Source of the DNA: Christensenella sp. UBA5489
GTDB taxonomy: Bacteria; Bacillota; Clostridia; Christensenellales; UBA1242
Length of the DNA: 47,936 nt
Reading direction: 5' to 3'
Assembly: GCA_002424095.1 (NCBI GenBank)
Contig: DIPL01000019.1
Coordinates: forward strand, 1-47,936
Below are positions 27,192-34,407 of the stretch, piece after piece; position 1 is the stretch's first letter, and each line of letters opens with the position of its first letter. The translations under genes and the position numbers were made by a program. Below the pieces are notes generated by a model. The model did not search any database, had not been told where the DNA came from, and was given only the letters and a program-made list of their open reading frames with translations.

Positions 27192-27374
27192 TTGACAACT
27201 GTTAAAGTAGGCGATAACGAAAGTTTGGAAAGTGCAATTAAAAGATTTAAACGAAAATGCCAAAAAGACGGCATAATCGGGGATATTCGAAGAAAAAGTG
27301 AGTACTACAAACCAAGCGTTGCCAAAAAGAGAAAAAGAGAAGCGGCAAGAAAAAAAGCACGCAAACATATGTAA
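27192..27374 (+). CDS. rpsU: 30S ribosomal protein S21
   Basis: 60 residues from the TTG at 27192. In-frame GTG codons at 27177 and 27180 would add five residues, but they lie inside AAAGGTGGTGAT (27173-27184), which is itself a near-perfect SD (11 of 12 bases match the full anti-SD complement). TTG seven bases after it is therefore the best start and gives MTTVKVGDNESLESA, the normal S21 N-terminus and length. Family features are SAIKRFKRKCQKDG and the basic tail KKRKREAARKKARKH. S21 acts on the 30S platform near the anti-SD during initiation. Upstream of dnaG-rpoD, as in the enterobacterial macromolecular-synthesis operon, but separated by a terminator. Confidence 0.95.
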   Translation: MTTVKVGDNESLESAIKRFKRKCQKDGIIGDIRRKSEYYKPSVAKKRKREAARKKARKHM

Positions 27375-27430
27375 AAATCATCAAAAGAAATTTGTTACTA
27401 AGTTTAATTAAAATAGACAACTATAAAAAG

Positions 27431-27464
27431 ACACATTAAGAAACATTTTCTTAATGTGTTTTTC
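27431..27464 (+). terminator. Terminator after rpsU
   Basis: A perfect 13-bp stem, ACACATTAAGAAA (27431-27443) with TTTCTTAATGTGT (27447-27459), 3-nt loop, then TTTT. Confidence 0.8.
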
Positions 27465-27703
27465 TTTCTGCCTTTATTATATTCTTTTTAAATTTTAAAA
27501 TAAAATCAGGAAAATCAAAATAAAATTCGAAAAAGTTAAATAAAAAATGTAAATGTAAAAATTTTCATTTTTATTTAATGTAAATAAAAGGATATTTGAA
27601 AACGATGTCGAATAAGTCATATAACAGCAAAATTTATAATAAAAAATAACAAAGTGGCAAGAATTGAAATTTTAAAGTTATAAATTGAATTTTAAGGATA
27701 AAA
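27465..27703 (+). other. AT-rich gap upstream of dnaG
   Basis: Together with the rpsU terminator this fills a 329-base gap. I see no convincing gene; a 14-codon frame at 27605-27649 lacks a well-spaced SD. One 0A-like 7-mer (TGTCGAA, 27606-27612) is present. No clear promoter could be picked, so dnaG may be read from an AT-rich promoter here or by read-through. Confidence 0.4.
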
Positions 27704-29572
27704 ATGAGTAGCGGTTTTATCGGCAGTGATTTTGTTGAAAAACTTAAATCTGCAAACGATATAGTTTCTATAATCTCAAAACATTCAGGATTAAGGCTTG
27801 AAAAAAAGGGTAAAAATTATTGGGCATGCTGTCCGTTCCACGGAGAAAACAAGCCTTCTTTTTGTATTAATGAATATGAGCAGTTTTATCATTGCTTCGG
27901 CTGTGGCGAGTCAGGAGATGTTATAACTTTTTTACGTAAATATGAAGGACTTGATTATGTTGAGGCGGTACGTGTTTTAGCGGAAAGTGCTGGAATGCAA
28001 ATTCCTAAATTTGGAGATAATCAAAAATATATAAAAGCGAAAAAAAATAAAGAACGCTGTTTGCAAATTCTAAATCTTGCCAAAGAATTTTATAAATCTA
28101 ATCTTTATAAATCTACGGCAAAGCCAGCGCAAGATTATATTAAAAAAAGAGGACTTGGTAAAAAAGCACTTGAAAATTTTGAACTTGGATATAGTGAAAA
28201 CTCGTTTAATATTGTCAACTTTTTAAAAGAAAAAGGATTTTCAGAACAAGATTTAAAAATATCCGGAGTTTGTGAAATTTCAAAAGCAGGGAAGCCTTAT
28301 GATTTTCTTACAGGACGGCTCATTTTTCCGATTGTCAATTCTCGTGATGAGTGCATTGGTTTTAGCGGGCGTGATTTGAAAGGTTCGGATATGATGAAAT
28401 ATAAGAATTCGCCGTCAACCCCCGTTTTTGATAAAAGCAAAGCGATTTACGCTATAAATTTAGTTAAAAAATTCAAACAAACGCAAAATATAGCATCTTT
28501 GGAAAATATAATTTTGGTTGAAGGGCAATTCGATGTGATTGCTATGCATAATGCTGGTTTTGGAAACACAGTGGCTTGCTTAGGAACGGCAATAACGGCA
28601 GAGCATATTCGTGAGTTGAAACGATACAGCGATGTGGTTACGCTTTGCTTAGATGGAGATAATGCCGGACAAAAAGCGACATTGCGTACTATTGAAAACT
28701 TAAAGAATTCTGACTTGACAATTAAAGTTGTGGTGCTTCCTGATAAGGTTGACCCCGATGATTTTCTGAAAAAGTATGGTTCAAGTGAGTTGCAAAAATT
28801 AATTGATGATGCAATTTCACCGACCGAATTTAAAATCTTATATTTAAAACAAAATTATGATTTTTCAAAGCCTGACGAAAAATCAAAATTCTTAAAAGAA
28901 AGCTTGAAAATTATTGCGAATCTTAATTCTGTGTCCGAACAAGAAATTTATTTAACGAAAATAAGGCAAATGACTGATTTGTCGATGCCTATTGATGTTT
29001 TACGAAGAGATTTACAAAACGAAATTTCTCGCTCAAAGAGAAACGCATCTCCCCCGATTTCTAGATATAAAGGAAATCAGCGAAAGGGAGAAGTGCAAAA
29101 ATATTCTCAAAATTCTCCTGCAAAACAAACGGGAAATAAAAGAGCAATTGAAAAAGCACAAACTTTTATTACAGCAAGTTGTTTGCACCATAAAGATTAT
29201 GCTTGCATTTCATCTCAAATTTGTGAATACATAACCAATCCTGATTATAAAAAAATACTTACTCAAATTTTGGAAAAAGAGAAAAACAATCAAAAATTTT
29301 TAGTCGCTACGGTATTTGATTTATTTGATGTAGAAAATCAAAAACATATAAAAGATTTAATTGGTTTTAATTTTGATATAATTGAAAATCAAAAACTATA
29401 CTACGACGAATGTTTGACAATGCTGATAAATAGCAGTTTAGAGTTTAAAAAAAGTGCGTTAAGTAAACAATATTCAATTGAACAAGACGCAGAAAAACGA
29501 AAGCAGATCTTAAATGAAATCAGTCAAATTGAAAAAACAATTAAGGTAAACGAAAAAGAAACGGATAATTAA
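27704..29572 (+). CDS. dnaG: DNA primase DnaG
   Basis: 622 residues, usual length ~600; ATG behind AAGGATAAAA. The CHC2 zinc-binding domain has C43, H46, C64 and C67 (CPFHGENKPSF, YHCFGCGESGDVITFL). The catalytic core follows, with TOPRIM motif LVEGQFDVIAMHNAG at about residue 272 (EGQFD instead of the common EGYMD) and CLDGDNAGQKA at about 316. A linker rich in basic and Ser residues (~440-480) leads to the DnaB-interacting C-terminal helices. It synthesises RNA primers at the replication fork. rpoD follows, as in most bacteria. Confidence 0.96.
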   Translation: MSSGFIGSDFVEKLKSANDIVSIISKHSGLRLEKKGKNYWACCPFHGENKPSFCINEYEQFYHCFGCGESGDVITFLRKYEGLDYVEAVRVLAESAGMQIPKFGDNQKYIKAKKNKERCLQILNLAKEFYKSNLYKSTAKPAQDYIKKRGLGKKALENFELGYSENSFNIVNFLKEKGFSEQDLKISGVCEISKAGKPYDFLTGRLIFPIVNSRDECIGFSGRDLKGSDMMKYKNSPSTPVFDKSKAIYAINLVKKFKQTQNIASLENIILVEGQFDVIAMHNAGFGNTVACLGTAITAEHIRELKRYSDVVTLCLDGDNAGQKATLRTIENLKNSDLTIKVVVLPDKVDPDDFLKKYGSSELQKLIDDAISPTEFKILYLKQNYDFSKPDEKSKFLKESLKIIANLNSVSEQEIYLTKIRQMTDLSMPIDVLRRDLQNEISRSKRNASPPISRYKGNQRKGEVQKYSQNSPAKQTGNKRAIEKAQTFITASCLHHKDYACISSQICEYITNPDYKKILTQILEKEKNNQKFLVATVFDLFDVENQKHIKDLIGFNFDIIENQKLYYDECLTMLINSSLEFKKSALSKQYSIEQDAEKRKQILNEISQIEKTIKVNEKETDN

Positions 29573-29725
29573 TTTTAAAAATGTAGCATTTTATAAAACT
29601 TGTCTATAAAGTTTTGGTTAATAAAAAAATAATAACAAATCATATTAATAAAAATCAAAGATTTAGTCGTTAAGAAAAATTTAAAAAAATGAAAGAACGA
29701 AAGAATAAAAAATAGGGGGATTTTA

Positions 29726-30787
29726 ATGGACGAACTGCTCGAAAAAGAATTAAAAAAATTTATTGATATAGGGAACAAAAAAGGGTCATTGAATGAAGAT
29801 GACATATATTTTAAAATGCTTAAACACGAAGCAACGGCTTCGGAAATTGAAACAATAATAAATAAACTTGAATCTCTTGGTATTAAAATAATTAAATCAA
29901 CAGGTGCGGATGCGGAATCACAAGAAAAAAACCTTGATAGCATTGCTGCACAGGTGAGCGTTAATGACCCTGTTAAAGTATATTTAAAAGAAATTGGGAA
30001 AAGGACACTTTTAACGGCAGAGGAAGAACTCGAATTGGCAGAAAGAGTAAGCAAGGGAGATGAAAAGGCAAAACAAAAACTTGCCGAAAGCAATTTAAGA
30101 CTTGTTGTAAGTATTGCAAAAAGATATATTCTTAAACCGAATATGCAGTTTTTGGATTTAATTCAAGAAGGGAATATGGGACTTTTAAGGGCGGTTGAAA
30201 AATTCGATTATACAAAAGGTTTCAGATTTTCCACATATGCAACATGGTGGATAAGACAAGCAATAACACGTGCAATTGCCGAACAGGCAAGAACAATTCG
30301 AATTCCTGTGCATATGGTTGAAACAATAAATAAGCTTGCCAGAAATACAATACAACTATTTCAAACTCTTGGTCGAGACCCAACACTCAGCGAACTTTCG
30401 GAAGCAATGGATATGAGTGAAGAAAAAGTTGCTTATATTCAAAAAATTGCACAGTCGCCAATTTCAATTGATAGCCCTGTCGGCGAAGAAGAAGAAAGCA
30501 AAGTCGGCGATTTTATAGAAGATGTTGCAATCAAATCTCCAATGGAATCGACGAGCGAAAATATGTTGAGAGAACAACTTGCGTCAATAATTGAAACGTT
30601 GACTCCACGTGAGCAAAGAGTTATTCGATTGAGGTATGGACTTGACGATTTTCGCACACGAACTTTGGAAGAAGTCGGGAAACAATTCAATGTAACGAGA
30701 GAGCGTATTCGTCAAATAGAGGCAAAAGCATTGCGAAAATTAAGACACCCAAACCGTGCAAAAAAACTTGTTGATTTTTTTGATTAA
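29726..30787 (+). CDS. rpoD: Primary sigma factor RpoD (SigA)
   Basis: 353 residues, the compact Gram-positive type; ATG behind a run of G (GGGGG). A short region 1.1 (residues ~1-70) is followed by region 1.2 (DPVKVYLKEIG), region 2 (DLIQEGNMGLLRAVEKF, then GFRFSTYATWWIRQAITRAI), region 3 (RIPVHMVETINKL, DPTLSELSEAM) and region 4.2 (TLEEVGKQFNVTRERIRQI, ending KALRKLRHPN). It directs RNA polymerase to -35/-10 promoters of the TTGACA/TATAAT type annotated throughout this window. It follows dnaG with a 153-base gap. Confidence 0.98.
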   Translation: MDELLEKELKKFIDIGNKKGSLNEDDIYFKMLKHEATASEIETIINKLESLGIKIIKSTGADAESQEKNLDSIAAQVSVNDPVKVYLKEIGKRTLLTAEEELELAERVSKGDEKAKQKLAESNLRLVVSIAKRYILKPNMQFLDLIQEGNMGLLRAVEKFDYTKGFRFSTYATWWIRQAITRAIAEQARTIRIPVHMVETINKLARNTIQLFQTLGRDPTLSELSEAMDMSEEKVAYIQKIAQSPISIDSPVGEEEESKVGDFIEDVAIKSPMESTSENMLREQLASIIETLTPREQRVIRLRYGLDDFRTRTLEEVGKQFNVTRERIRQIEAKALRKLRHPNRAKKLVDFFD

Positions 30788-30838
30788 TCTTGCATAAAAT
30801 CAAAAGAAAAAGTTAAATAGAATTAAAAAGAGGAAAAT

Positions 30839-31549
30839 ATGAACATAGAAGAAATCTTAAACTATCAAAAGAAGGATTTTGAAATAATCAAACTCGAACG
30901 TTCTTTAAATGAAAGCCCTAATAAAAAAATTATAAATCAAATACAAAATATTGTTAAAGATTCTCAAAGCACGTCGGCGGCACTTGAAACCGAAGCGGAA
31001 GAAGTCTTATTGCAATTTAATAATTTAAAAAAATTATATGAAGACAATATAAATTCTTTTATTATTTTAAGCAAAAAAGAATCTGATACTTTGAACGAAG
31101 CAGAGGCGGCGGAAATTATTAAACTTACAAATGCAATGGCTTCGAATCTAAACATTTTAGAAAAGAAATTACTTGCTTTGGCAGAAAAAGTCAATGCAAT
31201 TCTCTCGGGGTATGACGAAGCAAAAAAGAAATATCAAAAGGCAAAAATTCATTATAAAGATGTAAGCGAAAACTTTAATGCCGAAAAAAATGAACTGAGT
31301 CCTCGCATTGCAAAGCTTTCCGAAGAGCTTAAAAAAATGGAGACAAAAATTGAAAGCAAACTTTTTACACTTTATAAAGAAAAACGGCAAGATAGAATTT
31401 TTCCAATTTTCGTTGAATTTACTTCAAATGGCTGTGGTGGATGTATGATGGAACTTCCGTCGGCACAAATTGAAAAACTGAAAAGAGAAAATATGCTCGA
31501 ATGTGAAAATTGCCATAGATACATTTATTTAAAACAACCTGAAAAATAG
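30839..31549 (+). CDS. Coiled-coil protein with C-terminal C4 zinc ribbon
   Basis: 236 residues; ATG behind AGAGGAAAA. Residues ~1-185 are almost entirely helical and Lys/Glu-rich, typical of a long coiled-coil hairpin. The C-terminus has two cysteine pairs (NGCGGCMMELPSAQ and LECENCHRYIY), a zinc ribbon. This is the architecture of the C4-type zinc-ribbon family (DUF164/CT398-like) commonly next to rpoD in Bacillota; its role is unclear. It lies 51 bases after rpoD, probably in the same operon. Confidence 0.85.
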   Translation: MNIEEILNYQKKDFEIIKLERSLNESPNKKIINQIQNIVKDSQSTSAALETEAEEVLLQFNNLKKLYEDNINSFIILSKKESDTLNEAEAAEIIKLTNAMASNLNILEKKLLALAEKVNAILSGYDEAKKKYQKAKIHYKDVSENFNAEKNELSPRIAKLSEELKKMETKIESKLFTLYKEKRQDRIFPIFVEFTSNGCGGCMMELPSAQIEKLKRENMLECENCHRYIYLKQPEK

Positions 31550-31628
31550 TTTTCCATTTTTGGCTTGAATGGATTGACATGAATTCAATGGCGGAAGTAT
31601 AGCATTTTGAATATACTTTAATTTATTG

Positions 31629-31658
31629 TTGACTAAATTCGGCGAAATATGGTACAAT
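31629..31658 (+). promoter_or_regulatory. Candidate promoter for the 31722 gene
   Basis: TTGACT (31629-31634), 18-base spacer, TACAAT (31653-31658). The transcript would have a leader of ~60 bases and the SD TGGAGAAA. Confidence 0.6.
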
Positions 31659-31721
31659 AAATAAAACTATATCTTTAATTAGGGATTTTGTTGTAATTTT
31701 AATATAAAGTTTGGAGAAAAG

Positions 31722-32579
31722 ATGGATAAAAAGTTTGACGGAAATAATAAGATAGACAATTCTGTTAAAAATAATTCACAAAACATCGAGCAAATTTTGG
31801 TCGCTGATTTCGAAAAGCAACAATTAAAAAGACAACTTGACATTCAAAATGAAATTTGGAAAATGCAATATCCTGTTAAAGAAAACAACCAACAGACAAG
31901 GTCGAAAAAAAAAGAAAAACAAAAACTAAATACTGCTGTCGAAAATATTAACAGCGATTTCGATAATGTTTTAGTAAATGCAAAAATTATCAACAAGAGA
32001 GAGCGTGTGCTTAAATATAATGCTTGGTTGAGAGTTTGTTTGTCGATTATGGCAATTTTGGTGGCGATTGCAACTTACGCCGTTATGTCGTATTGTTTCA
32101 CGCAAGTGCATTATTATAATTATATAAATTTCAACTTAAAACATTTGCCGAAAGCGCAAGTGCAAATGGAATTGTCTCTTACGGGAGAATTCGAAGGCGA
32201 ACAGCAAATGGTTTTCGATAACCTGACAGGCGGTGTCATAGTTGGGGGAGTGGGCAACTATGTTGAAGACATTGTTGATGGTGATACATTGAAGTTGAGA
32301 ATTCCTGCGGATGAACAAAGTCTTGGTTCCACGCTATATTTTCGAGTTTCAAACTGGATGACAATTGATTATGCGGAAGACAATCTTGAAATTGAGTTTA
32401 CGAACGGTCCTGCTCTGAGCGTTTCGATGTCGGCTTATAGCAGTACAAGGACAATAACCAACATAAAGTATTATGATGGGGTTTCGCTTCATAGAGAAAT
32501 TATTGCGCTACCTATTGCCTTAACAGGTGAATCAACGCCGATTGATGTTGAGTTTGGTATTGAGAATTATTTGCCGTAA
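31722..32579 (+). CDS. Single-pass membrane protein of unknown function
   Basis: 285 residues; ATG behind TGGAGAAAAG. The N-terminal ~100 residues are hydrophilic, Lys/Gln/Asn-rich and probably cytoplasmic and partly helical. One membrane segment lies at about 106-130 (LSIMAILVAIATYAVMSY). The remaining ~155 residues should be outside and are beta-rich (VQMELSLTGEFEGEQ, GGVIVGGVGNYVED, LEIEFTNGPALSV). A short ring-like 'GGVIVGGVGN' echoes the glycine motifs of the giant surface proteins but is not a GLUG repeat. Monocistronic: it has its own promoter and a terminator at 32632. Not recognised. Confidence 0.7.
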   Translation: MDKKFDGNNKIDNSVKNNSQNIEQILVADFEKQQLKRQLDIQNEIWKMQYPVKENNQQTRSKKKEKQKLNTAVENINSDFDNVLVNAKIINKRERVLKYNAWLRVCLSIMAILVAIATYAVMSYCFTQVHYYNYINFNLKHLPKAQVQMELSLTGEFEGEQQMVFDNLTGGVIVGGVGNYVEDIVDGDTLKLRIPADEQSLGSTLYFRVSNWMTIDYAEDNLEIEFTNGPALSVSMSAYSSTRTITNIKYYDGVSLHREIIALPIALTGESTPIDVEFGIENYLP

Positions 32580-32631
32580 TTTTGTATTGACTTATTAAAA
32601 TTTACATTATTTAATTTTTAATTTTTTAATT

Positions 32632-32656
32632 AAAAGATGATATGGTCATCTTTTTT
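32632..32656. terminator. Bidirectional terminator
   Basis: A perfect 9-bp stem, AAAAGATGA (32632-32640) with TCATCTTTT (32646-32654), 5-nt loop, then TT. It lies between convergent genes (31722 plus, 33188 minus) and may serve both; on the minus strand it ends TTTTAATT. Confidence 0.7.
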
Positions 32657-32819
32657 ATATTATAAAATACCTAGTCGAAAATATAATTACTTTGGCAAAT
32701 TATTATAATATACCAAAATTAAAAATAGGTACTTTATTGAATTAATATTGTTTGCTATTTACCAAAATCAAAAACATATCAAAATAAAAAACAAAATCTT
32801 TTCGAATTTCTCGTGATTT

Positions 32820-33188
32820 TTACATTCTTTTCATAAGATGTGGGATGCGTTCGGCCAATAATGCAATAAATTCGCTATTACAAGGCTTGTCTGAACCTTG
32901 ATAAATATTCAAATTAAAAATCTTATTAAGTTCGATGATTCGATTTTTACTCCATGCAACTTCAATTGCGTGTCGAATTCCACGCTCTACATTTGCAACC
33001 TTAGTGTTATACTTAATTGCTATTGCTGGATATAGTTCTTTTGTGATGCAGGATAATAAATTTTGTCTTTCGATAACAAGTTTAACGGCTTCACAGATAA
33101 ACACAGAACCTATAATATTCGCAGGAATTCCGATGCTGATTGTTATATCTGAGATTATTTCATTTAACGATTTTGCTTGTGTAACCAT
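32820..33188 (-). CDS. Orphan Spo0A C-terminal-domain transcription regulator (no receiver domain)
   Basis: 122 residues from the ATG at 33188, behind AGAGGGGG; an upstream in-frame start at 33251 has no such SD. The whole protein aligns by eye with the Spo0A effector domain: IGIPANIIGSVFICEAV (Spo0A: IGVPAHIKGYxYLREAI), ITKELYPAIAIKYNTK, the recognition helix VERGIRHAIEVAWSK (Spo0A: VERAIRHAIEVAWSRG) and KPCNSEFIALLAERI (Spo0A: KPTNSEFIAMVADKL). The Glu, Arg, Arg and His of VERxIRH that contact DNA in Spo0A are kept; the preceding Ser-Arg of Spo0A is Ala-Asn. There is no phosphorylatable receiver, so activity cannot depend on a phosphorelay in cis. Two inverted 0A-boxes in its promoter imply autoregulation. 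Family assignment is confident; target genes are unknown. Confidence 0.88.
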   Translation of the reverse strand: MVTQAKSLNEIISDITISIGIPANIIGSVFICEAVKLVIERQNLLSCITKELYPAIAIKYNTKVANVERGIRHAIEVAWSKNRIIELNKIFNLNIYQGSDKPCNSEFIALLAERIPHLMKRM

Positions 33189-33253
33189 TATACCCCCTCT
33201 TATTAATACGAGAGATAAATAATTAACAAAATATTTGCTAAAATAAGCCAAAA

Positions 33254-33329
33254 TTCGACAAAAAAAGGTTAATATTCAATTTTTATTTATCTTTTGTCGA
33301 ATTATAGCAAGTTTTGTACAAATAGGCAA
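33254..33329 (-). promoter_or_regulatory. Promoter of the Spo0A-like gene with two inverted 0A-boxes
   Basis: Minus strand: TTGCCT (33329-33324), 17-base spacer, TATAAT (33306-33301). The 0A-box TTTTGTCGAA (plus strand 33292-33301) overlaps the last -10 base and is inverted relative to the second box (plus strand TTCGACAAAA, 33254-33263). The two form a perfect 10-bp inverted repeat 28 bases apart and cover the transcription start. Two TTGTACAA palindromes (33314-33321, 33345-33352) flank the -35. Confidence 0.7.
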
Positions 33330-33375
33330 ACGTTTTTTTAAATATTGTACAAAGTTCCTGTAAAAATGCTAAAAA

Positions 33376-33415
33376 AATAACATTTAATTTAAAATTGAAT
33401 GTTATTCTTTTTTTT
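33376..33415. terminator. Terminator downstream of the YhhN-like gene
   Basis: Stem AATAACATT (33376-33384) with AATGTTATT (33398-33406), inner AATT/AATT pairing, and a T-run on each strand (nine T on plus from 33408; seven T on minus from the A-run 33371-33377). It separates the minus-strand gene at 34325-33453 from the Spo0A-like gene. Confidence 0.7.
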
Positions 33416-33452
33416 AAATTATTTTTAAGTTATATTTAATCCAAAGTTTTGT

Positions 33453-34325
33453 TTAGATAAAAAAAATCAAACTTGCGATTATAATTTGAGATAAGTAATA
33501 AATTATAGTGCCGACAACTTCACGGTCTCCAATTTTATTAGTGAAATTTTTTGCGTAAAGTACAGTTGTTCGTGGTTTTTCTTTTATTGTTAAACTACTG
33601 TTTTTTATTGTTTGACTCGTCGTTTTGCTTTTAACAGTTGCTTTTTTGTTATCTTTGATATTTTTATTCACTTCATCATTTTTTATCGCTTCATTTTCAA
33701 TCCTTGCTTTAACTATGAAGTTCGTAATTAAGATTAAGTCTGCAACTAGTAAAAGAATAAAACCGATTAAGGCAAGTAACACAGCGATATTGAAGCCAAC
33801 TAAAATAAGCTGAGCGGCGGATTGACTGATTAAAACTCCAAAAATAAAAGCATAAATTGGTAAAATATATTTATATTTTTGCAAGTTAATTTTAAAAAGT
33901 TTATCAATAAATATAGTAAAAATTGCGAAAAATCCGCCAAAAGTAAATCCTATCAACCACGATGTCGTTGTGAAATAGACAAGAGCAACCATAAAAGTAA
34001 AGGCACTTACAACTTTCGTTGTAAGGACAAAATTTTGAATTGTTGTAGTTTTTTTATCGCTTTGTTTTTCGTCGAATTTTTCTAAATTTAGAACAATATC
34101 CGCAATCATACCTGCAACAAGCCCGAGTAAAATTAAACTTTCGAATAAATCCGAAGTTGATTTGTTTAAAGCAAAGGACATTGCTGCCAAATATATTATA
34201 ACAAAATTTATTACACATTTAATCAAAATATTAGTGAGTGTGTTTTCGTTTCTCCATAAAACTGTCATTGCAGATGAAAATAATACGATTATTGCAAGAA
34301 TAACGATAAATAATAACGGTGTCAT
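33453..34325 (-). CDS. YhhN/TMEM86-like multi-pass membrane protein
   Basis: 290 residues; ATG at 34325 behind AAAGGAGCA. About eight hydrophobic segments are seen. Family-like features are SLILLGLVAGMIADIVL near 65-85 (YhhN: GL.fSliGD.lL), ALIGFILLLVADLILI near 185-205 (YhhN: iGa.lF..SD..La) and the C-terminal VGTIIYYLSQIIIASL (YhhN: ..tYY.aQ.LI). YhhN members include lysoplasmalogenases that cleave the vinyl-ether bond of lysoplasmalogen. A charged ~45-residue insert (about 212-255, Lys/Asn/Thr-rich) before the last segment is unusual. Assignment is moderate; activity is not established. Confidence 0.55.
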   Translation of the reverse strand: MTPLLFIVILAIIVLFSSAMTVLWRNENTLTNILIKCVINFVIIYLAAMSFALNKSTSDLFESLILLGLVAGMIADIVLNLEKFDEKQSDKKTTTIQNFVLTTKVVSAFTFMVALVYFTTTSWLIGFTFGGFFAIFTIFIDKLFKINLQKYKYILPIYAFIFGVLISQSAAQLILVGFNIAVLLALIGFILLLVADLILITNFIVKARIENEAIKNDEVNKNIKDNKKATVKSKTTSQTIKNSSLTIKEKPRTTVLYAKNFTNKIGDREVVGTIIYYLSQIIIASLIFFI

Positions 34326-34407
34326 AAGGTTGCTCCTTTTGTGCGAATTAAGTTATTTTAAGAGTTTTTATGTCAATTTATTTTAAAATATTTTTTACAA
34401 AGGATAA

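Noticed and set aside
27605..27649. 14-codon frame upstream of dnaG
   Set aside because: The SD is too distant, the composition is ordinary AT-rich, and there is no motif.
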